In this document: piece by piece, positions 19,073 to 26,547 of the stretch
Numbering within the stretch: position 1 is the first letter of the stretch
Layout: the number at the start of each line of letters is the position of its first letter
Assembly: GCA_934646185.1 (NCBI GenBank)
Contig: CAKUEH010000021.1
Span: 1-40,785 of the forward strand
Reading direction: 5' to 3'
Origin: an uncultured Oscillospiraceae bacterium
Lineage (GTDB): Bacteria > Bacillota > Clostridia > Oscillospirales > Oscillospiraceae
Length of the DNA stretch: 40,785 nt
The notes under the pieces: generated by a model
What the model saw: only the letters and a program-made list of their open reading frames with translations
What the model was told of the DNA's origin: nothing
Databases searched by the model: none
Translations under genes and position numbers: made by a program

Positions 19073-20233
19073 ATGAAAAAACTGATCGCTCTGCTTCTGG
19101 CACTGGTCATGGTTCTGGCTCTGGCTGCCTGCGCCGCCAAGACCGAAACCGAACCGGCCAAGACCGAACCCGCTGAAACGACTCCCACCACGACCGAAGA
19201 GACCAAGACCGAGGATCCGGCTCCCGCTGAGGAGACCACCGGCGAAAAGATGTACATCCCCGTCATGGCGAAGGGCTTCCAGCATCAGTTCTGGCAGGCA
19301 GTCGCCAAGGGCTCCGAGGACGCTGCCAAGGATCTCGGCGTAGAGATCTATTTCGACGGCCCCGCCTCCGAGACTGAGATCGACGCGCAGGTCAACATGG
19401 TCAAGACCGAGCTCGCCAAGAACCCCAAGGCCATGGCGCTGGCCGCTCTGTCCACCGACGCTGTCACTGAGATCCTCGAAGAGTGCGCGGAAAAGAACAT
19501 CCCCGTCATCGGCTTTGACTCCGGCGTTCCCGGCGACACCACCGGCGCTGTCAAGGCGACCGCCTGCACCAACAACGAAAACGCTGCCGCCATCGCTGCC
19601 GACAAGTTCAACGAGAACGAGACTGTCGTTGAGGCCATGAAGAACGCGACCTCCGACAACCCCGTCATCATCGGCTGCCTGTCTCAGGACGCTGTCTCCG
19701 CTTCCGTCTCCGGCCGTACCACCGGCTTCGTCGATGAAATGGCCAAGATCGCCGAGACCTATCAGCCCGGCAAGGTCTCCATCGAAGGCCACGCCAAGTG
19801 GGAAAAGAAGGTCGACGCTCCCGCCATCATCATCGAGGTCGCCATCTCCGCCACCACCGAAGCTACCTCCGTGCAGACCGCTGCCAACTCCCTGCTGGGC
19901 ATGAACCCCGTTGCGATCTTCTGCTCCAACGAAGGCGCTGTCACCGGCTTCCTGGCTGCTGTTTCCGACGGCGAGGATCTCGCTGAGGGCGGCAAGTACG
20001 CGGGTCTGGTCGTCGCCGGCTTCGACGCAGGCGCTGCCCAGAAGAACGCGGTCCGTCAGGGCTGGTTCTACGGCTCCGTCACCCAGGATCCGTACCAGAT
20101 CGGTTATCAGGCTGTTGCTCTGGCTGTCGCGGCTGCCAACGGCGAGCCCGTTGCGGACGTCGACACCGGCGCGCAGTGGTACGACGCTTCCAACATCGAC
20201 GACGAGATGATCGCTCTGCTGGTTTACGATTGA
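19073..20233 (+). CDS. Sugar ABC transporter substrate-binding lipoprotein (RbsB-like)
   Basis: An extracytoplasmic ligand receptor anchored by a lipid. The N-terminus has a lysine start, a leucine-rich hydrophobic core and lipobox LAAC (Cys about 20). A Thr/Glu/Pro/Lys-rich low-complexity linker of about 40 residues follows. From about residue 58 the protein shows a type I periplasmic-binding fold (YIPVMAKGFQHQFWQAVAKG, then repeated Rossmann-like segments, NIPVIGFDSGVPG, and QDPYQIGYQAV near the end). The codon mix differs from neighbours, with many GCT alanines, as expected for a highly expressed binding protein. GGAGG precedes the ATG and a strong terminator follows. The ligand is unknown. 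Confidence 0.93.
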   Translation: MKKLIALLLALVMVLALAACAAKTETEPAKTEPAETTPTTTEETKTEDPAPAEETTGEKMYIPVMAKGFQHQFWQAVAKGSEDAAKDLGVEIYFDGPASETEIDAQVNMVKTELAKNPKAMALAALSTDAVTEILEECAEKNIPVIGFDSGVPGDTTGAVKATACTNNENAAAIAADKFNENETVVEAMKNATSDNPVIIGCLSQDAVSASVSGRTTGFVDEMAKIAETYQPGKVSIEGHAKWEKKVDAPAIIIEVAISATTEATSVQTAANSLLGMNPVAIFCSNEGAVTGFLAAVSDGEDLAEGGKYAGLVVAGFDAGAAQKNAVRQGWFYGSVTQDPYQIGYQAVALAVAAANGEPVADVDTGAQWYDASNIDDEMIALLVYD

Positions 20234-20272
20234 TCGGCAAGCCAAAGCTCCGTCATTCCCCAAAATACACAG

Positions 20273-20303
20273 ACCGTGCCGCCTCCGGGCGGCACGGTTT
20301 TTA
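20273..20303 (+). terminator. Terminator of the sugar ABC operon
   Basis: Perfect 11-bp stem ACCGTGCCGCC (20273-20283) and GGCGGCACGGT (20288-20298) with loop TCCG and a T tract (20298-20302). Confidence 0.9.
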
Positions 20304-20372
20304 TATCTGCCGGAATACCGGCAGATTGAATAAAATTTCGTGTAGATTTCAAACATATTCCACAAATACTTC

Positions 20373-20400
20373 TTGCATTTTGCCCGGAAGCGTGTATAAT
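20373..20400 (+). promoter_or_regulatory. Promoter of the antiporter gene
   Basis: -35 TTGCAT (20373-20378), a 16-bp spacer, and a perfect -10 TATAAT (20395-20400). The transcript would start about 30 bases before the start codon. Confidence 0.65.
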
Positions 20401-20436
20401 GATGTGTGCAAAAAAGAAGAAATGAAGGAATATGAA

Positions 20437-21732
20437 ATGCGTACCCTGTTGTCTTTGTCCGTTGCGATCCTTGCGGGTCTGCTGATGACCCGCGTTGCAA
20501 AGCCGCTGAAGCTGCCGTCCGTGACGGCATATCTGGTCGCGGGCGTCCTGATCGGGCCGTACTGCCTGGGCCTGCTCGGGATCGAGGGCCTCGGCTTCCC
20601 GACCCAGGCGGATGTGGACAGCCTGTCCCTCATCTCCGAGGTCGCGCTGGGCTTCATCGCGTTCTCCATCGGCAGCGAGTTCCGCGTATCCGAGCTGAAG
20701 CACACCGGAAAACAGGCGTTTGTGATCGGCGTCCTGCAGGCGCTGGCCGCGACGTTCCTGGTCGATATCGCCCTCGTCGCCATCGCGCTGCTGACAAACG
20801 GCAAGCTGTCTGTTGCGCAGGCCATCACCCTCGGCGCCATCGCCACCGCGACGGCCCCCGCCGCGACGCTCATGGTCGTGCGCCAGTACAAGGCCAAGGG
20901 CCCGCTGGTCGATCTGCTGCTGCCCATCGTCGCGCTGGACGACGCGGTCGGTCTGGTCGTGTTCGCGGTCTCGTTCGGCATTGCAAAGGCGCTCAATACC
21001 GGCTCGTTCGACGTGATCTCCATCGTCGTCGACCCGCTGATCGAGATCGTCTGCTCGCTTGCGCTCGGCGCGCTCGGCGGCTGGGTGCTCACGCAGCTGG
21101 AAAAGCTGTTCAACTCCAACACGAACCGTCTCAACATGACCATCGCCTTCGTATTCCTGACCTCGGCGCTGGCCATGGCGGAATTCAAGATCGGCCCCGT
21201 GACCGTCGGCTTCTCGTCGCTTCTGACGTGCATGATGCTGGGCACGCTGTTCTGCAACCTCTGCCCGCTGTCCGCCGAGATCATGGAAAAGTCCGACCGC
21301 TGGACGAGCCCGTTGTTTGCCGCGTTCTTTGTCATTTCCGGCGCGGGACTCGACCTCGGTGTGTTCAAGGACGGAATGATCGTGCTTATCGGCGTTGTGT
21401 ACATCGTGGCGCGCTCGCTCGGCAAGTATCTCGGCGCGCATTACTCCGCAAAGCTCATGAAATGCGAGCCGCAGATCTGCAAATACCTCGGCATCACGCT
21501 CCTGCCGCAGGCAGGCGTCGCGCTCGGCATGTGCGTGACGGCGCGGCAGCTCGGCGCGGAGGGCGATCTGATCCGCAATATCACGCTGTTCGCGATCCTG
21601 ATCTATGAGCTCGTCGGCCCGCTGCTGACCAAAATGGCCCTGCAGGCCGCAGGCGAGATCCATCCGATGGACGAAGCCGTCCGCAACCGCCGCCAGCGCA
21701 ATCTGGAAAAGGCCAAAGCGGAAAAGAAATAA
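20437..21732 (+). CDS. Monovalent cation:proton antiporter (CPA2/Kef type)
   Basis: A polytopic membrane exchanger of about 12 helices in 431 residues, covering the Na+/H+ exchanger fold only, with no C-terminal TrkA-N/RCK nucleotide domain. Recognisable segments are KLPSVTAYLVAGVLIGP in the first helical hairpin, AATAPAATLMVVRQY, and ALDDAVGLVVFAV with paired aspartates expected to bind the cation. A charged C-terminal tail (RNRRQRNLEKAKAEKK) follows. ATG 20437 is preferred since AAGGA (20425-20429) sits 7 bases before it; ATG 20422 is a possible alternative. The ion (Na+ or K+) is not determinable. Confidence 0.85.
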   Translation: MRTLLSLSVAILAGLLMTRVAKPLKLPSVTAYLVAGVLIGPYCLGLLGIEGLGFPTQADVDSLSLISEVALGFIAFSIGSEFRVSELKHTGKQAFVIGVLQALAATFLVDIALVAIALLTNGKLSVAQAITLGAIATATAPAATLMVVRQYKAKGPLVDLLLPIVALDDAVGLVVFAVSFGIAKALNTGSFDVISIVVDPLIEIVCSLALGALGGWVLTQLEKLFNSNTNRLNMTIAFVFLTSALAMAEFKIGPVTVGFSSLLTCMMLGTLFCNLCPLSAEIMEKSDRWTSPLFAAFFVISGAGLDLGVFKDGMIVLIGVVYIVARSLGKYLGAHYSAKLMKCEPQICKYLGITLLPQAGVALGMCVTARQLGAEGDLIRNITLFAILIYELVGPLLTKMALQAAGEIHPMDEAVRNRRQRNLEKAKAEKK

Positions 21733-21744
21733 TGCATCAACCAG

Positions 21745-21774
21745 AACAGCCCCGGCCACCCGGCCGGGGCTGTT
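21745..21774 (+). terminator. Terminator between antiporter and mtaB (possibly bidirectional)
   Basis: Perfect 13-bp stem AACAGCCCCGGCC (21745-21757) and GGCCGGGGCTGTT (21762-21774) with loop ACCC. There is no long T tract on either strand. It sits between convergent genes. Confidence 0.6.
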
Positions 21775-21839
21775 GAGATTGTAAAAAACTTCCGGCCTGT
21801 TTGATGGCGCGTCGGCCCCTGCGACCGGCGCCTGCGCGC

Positions 21840-23126
21840 TCATTCCAGCTCCCCGAACACGCCGTCCCGGCAGAGGTCTGTCACGCGTACGGCGCGCAGC
21901 TCGTTATGCAGCTCCGACGCCTGTACATAGACCTTGACGTAATTCATGGCGTGGCCGGCGAATAGGCCGTTTTCCTCCTGCTCGAACAGCACCTGCTGCG
22001 TCGTACCGAGCATGGCCGCGTGATATGCGGCCTCGAGCTCTGCCGCGGCAGACGCGGCCTCGGCCGCGCGGCGCTCCTTGACGGCGTTCGGGATCTGGCC
22101 GGGCATCTCGGCTGCCGGTGTGCCCTTGCGGCGGGAGTAGGGGAAGATGTGGAACATGGACAGCCCGCAGGTCTTTAAGAATGCCAGCGACTCGGCAAAT
22201 TCCTCCTCCGTCTCGCCCGGGAAGCCGACGATCAGGTCGGTCGTGACGGCGCAGCCGGGGAAATACGCCCGCAGCAGCCGGACGCTCTCAAGATACCGGG
22301 CCGTGTCGTATTTGCGGTGCATGCGCTTTAAGACCGTGTCAGAGCCCGATTGCAGGCTCAGGTGGAACTGCGGGCAGAGATTCGGATACCCGGAAAGCGC
22401 CTTGCAGAACGCCTCGTCGATCGTGCGCGGCTCCAGAGAGCCGAGCCGGATGCGCACGCTGGGTACCGCCTCGCACAGCGCCGCCAGCAGCTGCCGCAGG
22501 CAGCTCCCGTCCTTCCATTCCCAGCCCCAGGAGGAGATCTCGATGCCGTTGATGACGATCTCGCGGTAGCCCTCGGCGGCAAGTCCCTTTGCCTGCTCCA
22601 CAGCCGCGTCCAGCGGCATGGAGCGCACCCGGCCCCGCGCGTAGGGGATGATGCAGTATGTGCAGAAGTTGTTGCACCCGTCCTCGACCTTCAGAAGCGC
22701 TCTCGTGCGCGCGGCAAGCCCGCCCGCGGGCAGGATCTCAAACGCACGCGGTCCGCCCGCGTCGTCTACGCAGTCCCACTTCTGCCGCGTCTGCGCGGCG
22801 TCGATCATGTGCCGGACGAACGCCTCCCGCCCGTCCGTGCCGATGAGCACGTCCACGTCGAGCTTCCGGATCTCTTCCGGGCTGCTCTGCGCGTAGCAGC
22901 CGCACACGCCGACCACGGCCTGCGGGTTCAGCTTGCGCACGCGCCGGATGGCGTTGCGGGACTTTTTGTCGGATACGGCCGTGACCGTGCAGGTGTTGAT
23001 GATGTAGCCGTCGCAGATCTCGTCGAAGCTGCCGAGCGTATGGCCGCTCTGCACGAGCAGCTGCTCCATGGCCTGCGTTTCATACTGGTTGACCTTACAG
23101 CCGAGTGTGTAGCATGCAAATTTCAT
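21840..23126 (-). CDS. mtaB: tRNA t6A37 methylthiotransferase MtaB
   Basis: A radical-SAM methylthiotransferase that converts t6A37 to ms2t6A in ANN-decoding tRNAs. The order is the MTTase N-terminal domain (YTLGCKVNQYETQ, with cluster cysteines including CTVT and GCYAQ), a radical SAM core with CNNFCTYCIIPYARG, and a C-terminal TRAM-like domain (about 365-428). YTLGCKVNQYE is characteristic of the MtaB/YqeV branch rather than MiaB or RimO. The 428 residues are normal. The start at 23126 follows GGTGG; an upstream ATG at 23156 has no ribosome site. Confidence 0.92.
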   Translation of the reverse strand: MKFACYTLGCKVNQYETQAMEQLLVQSGHTLGSFDEICDGYIINTCTVTAVSDKKSRNAIRRVRKLNPQAVVGVCGCYAQSSPEEIRKLDVDVLIGTDGREAFVRHMIDAAQTRQKWDCVDDAGGPRAFEILPAGGLAARTRALLKVEDGCNNFCTYCIIPYARGRVRSMPLDAAVEQAKGLAAEGYREIVINGIEISSWGWEWKDGSCLRQLLAALCEAVPSVRIRLGSLEPRTIDEAFCKALSGYPNLCPQFHLSLQSGSDTVLKRMHRKYDTARYLESVRLLRAYFPGCAVTTDLIVGFPGETEEEFAESLAFLKTCGLSMFHIFPYSRRKGTPAAEMPGQIPNAVKERRAAEAASAAAELEAAYHAAMLGTTQQVLFEQEENGLFAGHAMNYVKVYVQASELHNELRAVRVTDLCRDGVFGELE

Positions 23127-23328
23127 AAAACCACCAAAATCAGAGATTATGCACAAAAAAGGTTTGTATTTTTTGTGGATAGTATAAAATACTGTTTTCG
23201 ATTATACTGGATAAAAGAGAATCTGATACCAGCATTTTTCTTGTGTTCCCAAGCAGATGTGGTCTGCTCCAGACGTTATTATACCGGATGCGGCTCCGGT
23301 TGTACAGTCCATTGCAGGAGGATTTTCC

Positions 23329-23571
23329 GTGAGAGAATTTACCGTCATGTTCCATTCCGTGAACGAGATCGCGCAGTTCGCTACGATCGCGAACCGGCAG
23401 CCGTTCGCTGTCCATTTCAACTATAAGGACTCCCGGCTCGACGCAAAATCCATCCTGAGCCTCTGCGCGCTCCCGCTGCAGACGCCCGTCACGGTCGAGC
23501 TGCCGGATCGCGCGGCCGACGGACCCTTTCTCGCAGACATCGCGCATTTCCACTGCGACCCGGACGCATAA
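23329..23571 (+). CDS. Degenerate HPr-family protein lacking the phosphorylatable histidine
   Basis: An 80-residue protein with the length and pattern of the HPr phosphocarrier fold. The usual GIHARPA active-site segment is replaced by VNEIAQFA, so the PEP-dependent phospho-histidine is missing. The KSI motif around the regulatory serine is retained (AKSILSL, Ser 41 here, aligning with Ser46 of B. subtilis HPr). It therefore cannot act as an ordinary PTS carrier; a regulatory or structural role is inference. The start is GTG 23329, preceded by GCAGGAGG. A hairpin with a T tract follows. No PTS genes are nearby. Confidence 0.75.
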   Translation: MREFTVMFHSVNEIAQFATIANRQPFAVHFNYKDSRLDAKSILSLCALPLQTPVTVELPDRAADGPFLADIAHFHCDPDA

Positions 23572-23590
23572 CATAAACAAAGTGATATCG

Positions 23591-23639
23591 CACCCTTTCG
23601 TTTCATATGCTTGTACAAATGAAACGGAAGGGTGTTTTT
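23591..23639 (+). terminator. Intrinsic terminator whose 3' arm doubles as the dacF-like ribosome site
   Basis: A 16-bp stem pairs 23591-23606 (CACCCTTTCGTTTCAT) with 23619-23634 (ATGAAACGGAAGGGTG), fully paired if one G-U is allowed. The 12-nt loop contains the palindrome TTGTACAA. TTTTT (23635-23639) follows. The only ribosome-site-like sequence for the next gene, AAGGG (about 23628-23632), lies inside the 3' arm, about 9 bases before its ATG. Confidence 0.75.
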
Positions 23640-23641
23640 CT

Positions 23642-24790
23642 ATGAAAAAGAAGCTGCTCTGCATCGCGCTTGCGCTTGTTTTTACGGTCGGCCTCGGCCT
23701 GACGGCCCGGGCGGAAGATCTGGCGCTGCCCGCGCCGTCGTGCATTCTGATGGAAAAGGACACGGGACAGATCCTCTATGAATCCAACGCACACGAAAAG
23801 CTCCGCCCGGCCAGCGTCACGAAGATCATGACGCTGCTGCTGGTTCTGGAGGCGCTGGACAACGGCACCATCGGCTGGGACGATACTGTCACGACCTCCG
23901 CCGCAGCCGCCGCCAAGGGTGGCAGCCAGATCTATCTCGAGGAAAACGAGCAGCTGCCGCTCCGCGAGATGCTCAAATCCGTCGTCGTCTCGTCGGCGAA
24001 CGACTGCGCCTGCGCGCTGGCCGAGCATGTCGCGGGCAGCGAAGCTGCCTTCGTCTCGCGCATGAACGACCGTGCGGCCGAGCTCGGCATGACGGACACG
24101 CACTTCGTCAACTGCACCGGGCTCGACGACGGGCCGGACGCGGACACGCATCTGACGACGGCCTATGACATTGCCCTCATGTCCTGCGAGCTTTTGAAGC
24201 ACGAGGAGATCAAGGAATACACGACCATCTGGATGGACACCGTGCGAAACGGCCAGTTCGGCCTGTCCAACACCAACAAGCTCGTCCGGTTCTACGACGG
24301 CACGACCGGTCTCAAGACCGGCTATACCTCCGCCGCCGGATACTGCCTGTCGGCCTCCGCCGAGCGCGGGGGCATGGAGCTGGTCGCGGTCGTGCTGCAC
24401 TGCAAGACCTCGGTCGACCGGTTCGAATCAGCCAAGGCGCTGCTCAACTACGGCTTTTCCGGCTACGCCCTTGTCACGCCGCAGCCGGACGGCGGCGTTC
24501 CGTCTGTCCCGGTCGTGCTGGGGCGGCAGGAGGCAATCACGCCCGTGCCGGAGCGTACAGAGCCGCTTCTGCTCGAAAAGGCGCTGGCCTCGCAGGTACA
24601 GACCGCCGTCACGGTCGACGAGTCCGTACAGGCGCCCGTCTCCGCCGGGCAGCGGCTCGGCACGATGACCGTCACGGCAGGCGAGCGGCTGCTCGCCGAG
24701 ATCCCGCTCGTCGCGCCGGAGGACGTCCCAGCACGCACGTTCCCCGAGCTCTGGGCAGAGTTTTTAAAGCACATCTGTCTGTCTGCGTGA
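23642..24790 (+). CDS. D-alanyl-D-alanine carboxypeptidase (DacF/PBP5 family)
   Basis: A secreted class C PBP that trims the terminal D-Ala from pentapeptide stems. A signal peptide (MKKK, hydrophobic core, cleavage near TARAE at about 24) is followed by the peptidase S11 domain with all three motifs: S58-V-T-K61, S118-A-N120 and K225-T-G227. A PBP5 C-terminal beta domain follows (about 275-370). The 382 residues are typical. The C-terminal segment could form the usual amphipathic anchor (FPELWAEFLKHICLS). The start at 23642 is the only ATG that gives a signal peptide at the N-terminus. It is convergent with dinB, with one base between the stops. Confidence 0.93.
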   Translation: MKKKLLCIALALVFTVGLGLTARAEDLALPAPSCILMEKDTGQILYESNAHEKLRPASVTKIMTLLLVLEALDNGTIGWDDTVTTSAAAAAKGGSQIYLEENEQLPLREMLKSVVVSSANDCACALAEHVAGSEAAFVSRMNDRAAELGMTDTHFVNCTGLDDGPDADTHLTTAYDIALMSCELLKHEEIKEYTTIWMDTVRNGQFGLSNTNKLVRFYDGTTGLKTGYTSAAGYCLSASAERGGMELVAVVLHCKTSVDRFESAKALLNYGFSGYALVTPQPDGGVPSVPVVLGRQEAITPVPERTEPLLLEKALASQVQTAVTVDESVQAPVSAGQRLGTMTVTAGERLLAEIPLVAPEDVPARTFPELWAEFLKHICLSA

Positions 24791-24791
24791 T

Positions 24792-26030
24792 TTATTGTTT
24801 GTCGGAATCAAGCTCGGCCTTGTATTTCCGGCCTACGCGCCGGGAGGCGTCTGTGACGCTGCCGCGCAAGATGGCCGTGACGCCGAATTTGCCGCGCAGC
24901 TGATCGACGGTCCGGTCGAGCTTGCGGGCGCGCTCCTTCTTTTCGTCGTGAAACAGCGACAGCTGCTCGGCATCGCTGCCGCACAGATCGTTCAGCGTTA
25001 CGCCGAGCAGACGCAGCGGCGTCACGCCGTCCCAGAGTTCGGCAAACAGCGTCCGGGACATGGCGAACAGCTCCGCTGTCACGTCCGTCGGCTCCGGCAG
25101 GCGGCGCTGGTGCGACCGGTTCCGGAAGTCATTGCTCCGGATCGTCACGGTCACGCAGGCGCAGCGCCTGCCGTCTGCGCGCATGCGGGACGCGACGCTG
25201 TCACACAGGGCAAGCAGGATCTGATTGGCCTGCGCCGGAGTCGTCACGTCCTGCTCAAGCGTGACGGAGTTGCCGTAGCCCTTGACGGCCTCTGGCTCGG
25301 CAAGAACGGGGGCGTCGTCGATGCCGTTGGCATAGTCGTGGATGAGCTTTCCCAGCTTGACGCCGGTGAGCTTCTGGATATAGCCCAGATCCGCCTGCGC
25401 CAGATCGCCGATCGTGCGGATGCGCGCGGCAGTCAGCTTTTCCGCTGTGGAGCGTCCGACGGAAAACAGGGAGCCGACCGGCAGAGGCCAGAGCTTCTGC
25501 GGGATCTCGTGCGCGAAGAGCGTGTGTACCTTATCCGGCTTTTCAAAGTCGCTGGCCATCTTTGCCAGCAGCTTGTTCGGCGCAATGCCGACGTTGACCG
25601 TGAAGCCCAGCTCGGAGAAGATCGTATCCTTGATGATATGCGCAATGGCGACGGGGTCGGGGTAGAGAAGCCCCGTGCCGGTCATGTCAAGGAAGCATTC
25701 GTCGATCGATACCTGCTCCACGACGGGCGCGTAGCGGCGGCAGATGGCGATGAACGCTCTGGAATTTTTCGAATACAGCCGGAAATCCGGCGGCGCCAGC
25801 ACGAGCTGCGGACATTTGCGCAGCGCCATGCCGACCGGCTCGCCGGTCGTGACGCCGAAGGCCTTCGCGGGAATCGACTTTGCCAGAATGATACCTGTGC
25901 GCTTGTCCCGGTCGCCGCCGATGGCGGACGGGATGAGCCGCAGATCGGCTTCGCCCGCCGCAACGCGCCGCGCCGCCTCCCACGACAAAAACGCGCTGTT
26001 GACGTCCACATGAAAAATCAGCCGCTGCAT
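24792..26030 (-). CDS. dinB: DNA polymerase IV (Y-family)
   Basis: An error-prone translesion polymerase. The Y-family palm is seen in FHVDVNSAFLSWEA (metal ligand Asp 8) and SIDECFLDMTGTG (catalytic Asp-Glu near 103). The thumb/HhH region (IGDLAQADLGYIQKLTGVKLGKLIHDYANG) and the little-finger domain follow. The 412 residues are normal. I chose ATG 26030, which follows AAAGGAGG by about 8 bases and begins the conserved fold; an upstream in-frame ATG adds 72 unrelated residues. An extended -10 promoter lies just upstream. No beta-clamp motif was confirmed at the C-terminus. Confidence 0.93.
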   Translation of the reverse strand: MQRLIFHVDVNSAFLSWEAARRVAAGEADLRLIPSAIGGDRDKRTGIILAKSIPAKAFGVTTGEPVGMALRKCPQLVLAPPDFRLYSKNSRAFIAICRRYAPVVEQVSIDECFLDMTGTGLLYPDPVAIAHIIKDTIFSELGFTVNVGIAPNKLLAKMASDFEKPDKVHTLFAHEIPQKLWPLPVGSLFSVGRSTAEKLTAARIRTIGDLAQADLGYIQKLTGVKLGKLIHDYANGIDDAPVLAEPEAVKGYGNSVTLEQDVTTPAQANQILLALCDSVASRMRADGRRCACVTVTIRSNDFRNRSHQRRLPEPTDVTAELFAMSRTLFAELWDGVTPLRLLGVTLNDLCGSDAEQLSLFHDEKKERARKLDRTVDQLRGKFGVTAILRGSVTDASRRVGRKYKAELDSDKQ

Positions 26031-26052
26031 CCGCTCGCCTCCTTTCGCTTCC

Positions 26053-26061
26053 AGTATACCA
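26053..26061 (-). promoter_or_regulatory. Extended -10 promoter of dinB
   Basis: On the minus strand TGG-TATACT matches an extended -10 element, about 20 bases before the start codon. No good -35 is present and no GAAC-N4-GTTC LexA box was found nearby. Confidence 0.5.
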
Positions 26062-26131
26062 CATCCAAACGAAATTTGCGAACAAAAAATCGAAAATTTA
26101 TTTTTATATAGGTGCGGGATGCCTCCGGCGG

Positions 26132-26165
26132 CCCCATCTTTTCCGCCTTGCCGGAAAAGATGGGG
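26132..26165. repeat. Perfect 14-bp inverted repeat
   Basis: CCCCATCTTTTCCG (26132-26145) and CGGAAAAGATGGGG (26152-26165) pair perfectly around a 6-nt loop. There is no T tract on either side, so it is not an obvious terminator. It may be an intergenic palindromic element. Confidence 0.6.
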
Positions 26166-26502
26166 GAGAAAAGGGGCGCTGGATGCGTTTGGCGCGTACT
26201 GCGGGCGCAATTCAGGCAAGTACCTGTTTATAGTTGTTACGAACACACATACTCACCCTACGGGCGCTATGCTATGCGCCGCCTGTTACGGTACAACAGA
26301 TTTGTAAGTAGCTGCGATTTCATATCTGCGATAAAAACGCCCTGCATTTGGAATCTGTAAAGCAGTACGAATTCGCCTGAGACTTGGTAGGGGCGGGGCT
26401 CTGCTCCGCCCGATGGGAAACTGTAAATTTGCGCAGCAGCGCGCAGGGGCCGGTGCGATCCTGCACGGCTTCATAAAAAACCGACTTCCCGACATGCGAA
26501 AC

Positions 26503-26531
26503 AGGAGCATCCCGCCGGACGGGATGCTCCT
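26503..26531 (-). terminator. Terminator of the NCS2 permease gene
   Basis: Perfect 12-bp stem AGGAGCATCCCG (26503-26514) and CGGGATGCTCCT (26520-26531) with a 5-nt loop, 17 bases after the permease stop. The T tail on the minus strand is short (GTTTC). Confidence 0.65.
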
Positions 26532-26547
26532 GCTGCTTTGCTTTTCG

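Larger units (their letters stand above)
26031..26547 (-). other. Intergenic region between dinB and the NCS2 permease
   Basis: These 517 bases hold the dinB ribosome site and promoter, a perfect 14-bp hairpin (26132-26165), a shorter inverted repeat GGGCGG/CCGCCC near 26393-26410, and the permease terminator (26503-26531). Open frames in this stretch are short, cross the hairpins and lack ribosome sites, so no gene is called. Confidence 0.5.

Noticed and set aside
26031..26110. LexA box controlling dinB
   Set aside because: No GAAC-N4-GTTC-like site was found near the dinB promoter.
26112..26360. Open frame of 82 codons in the dinB-permease gap
   Set aside because: It crosses a perfect 14-bp hairpin, has no ribosome site and no recognisable protein pattern.
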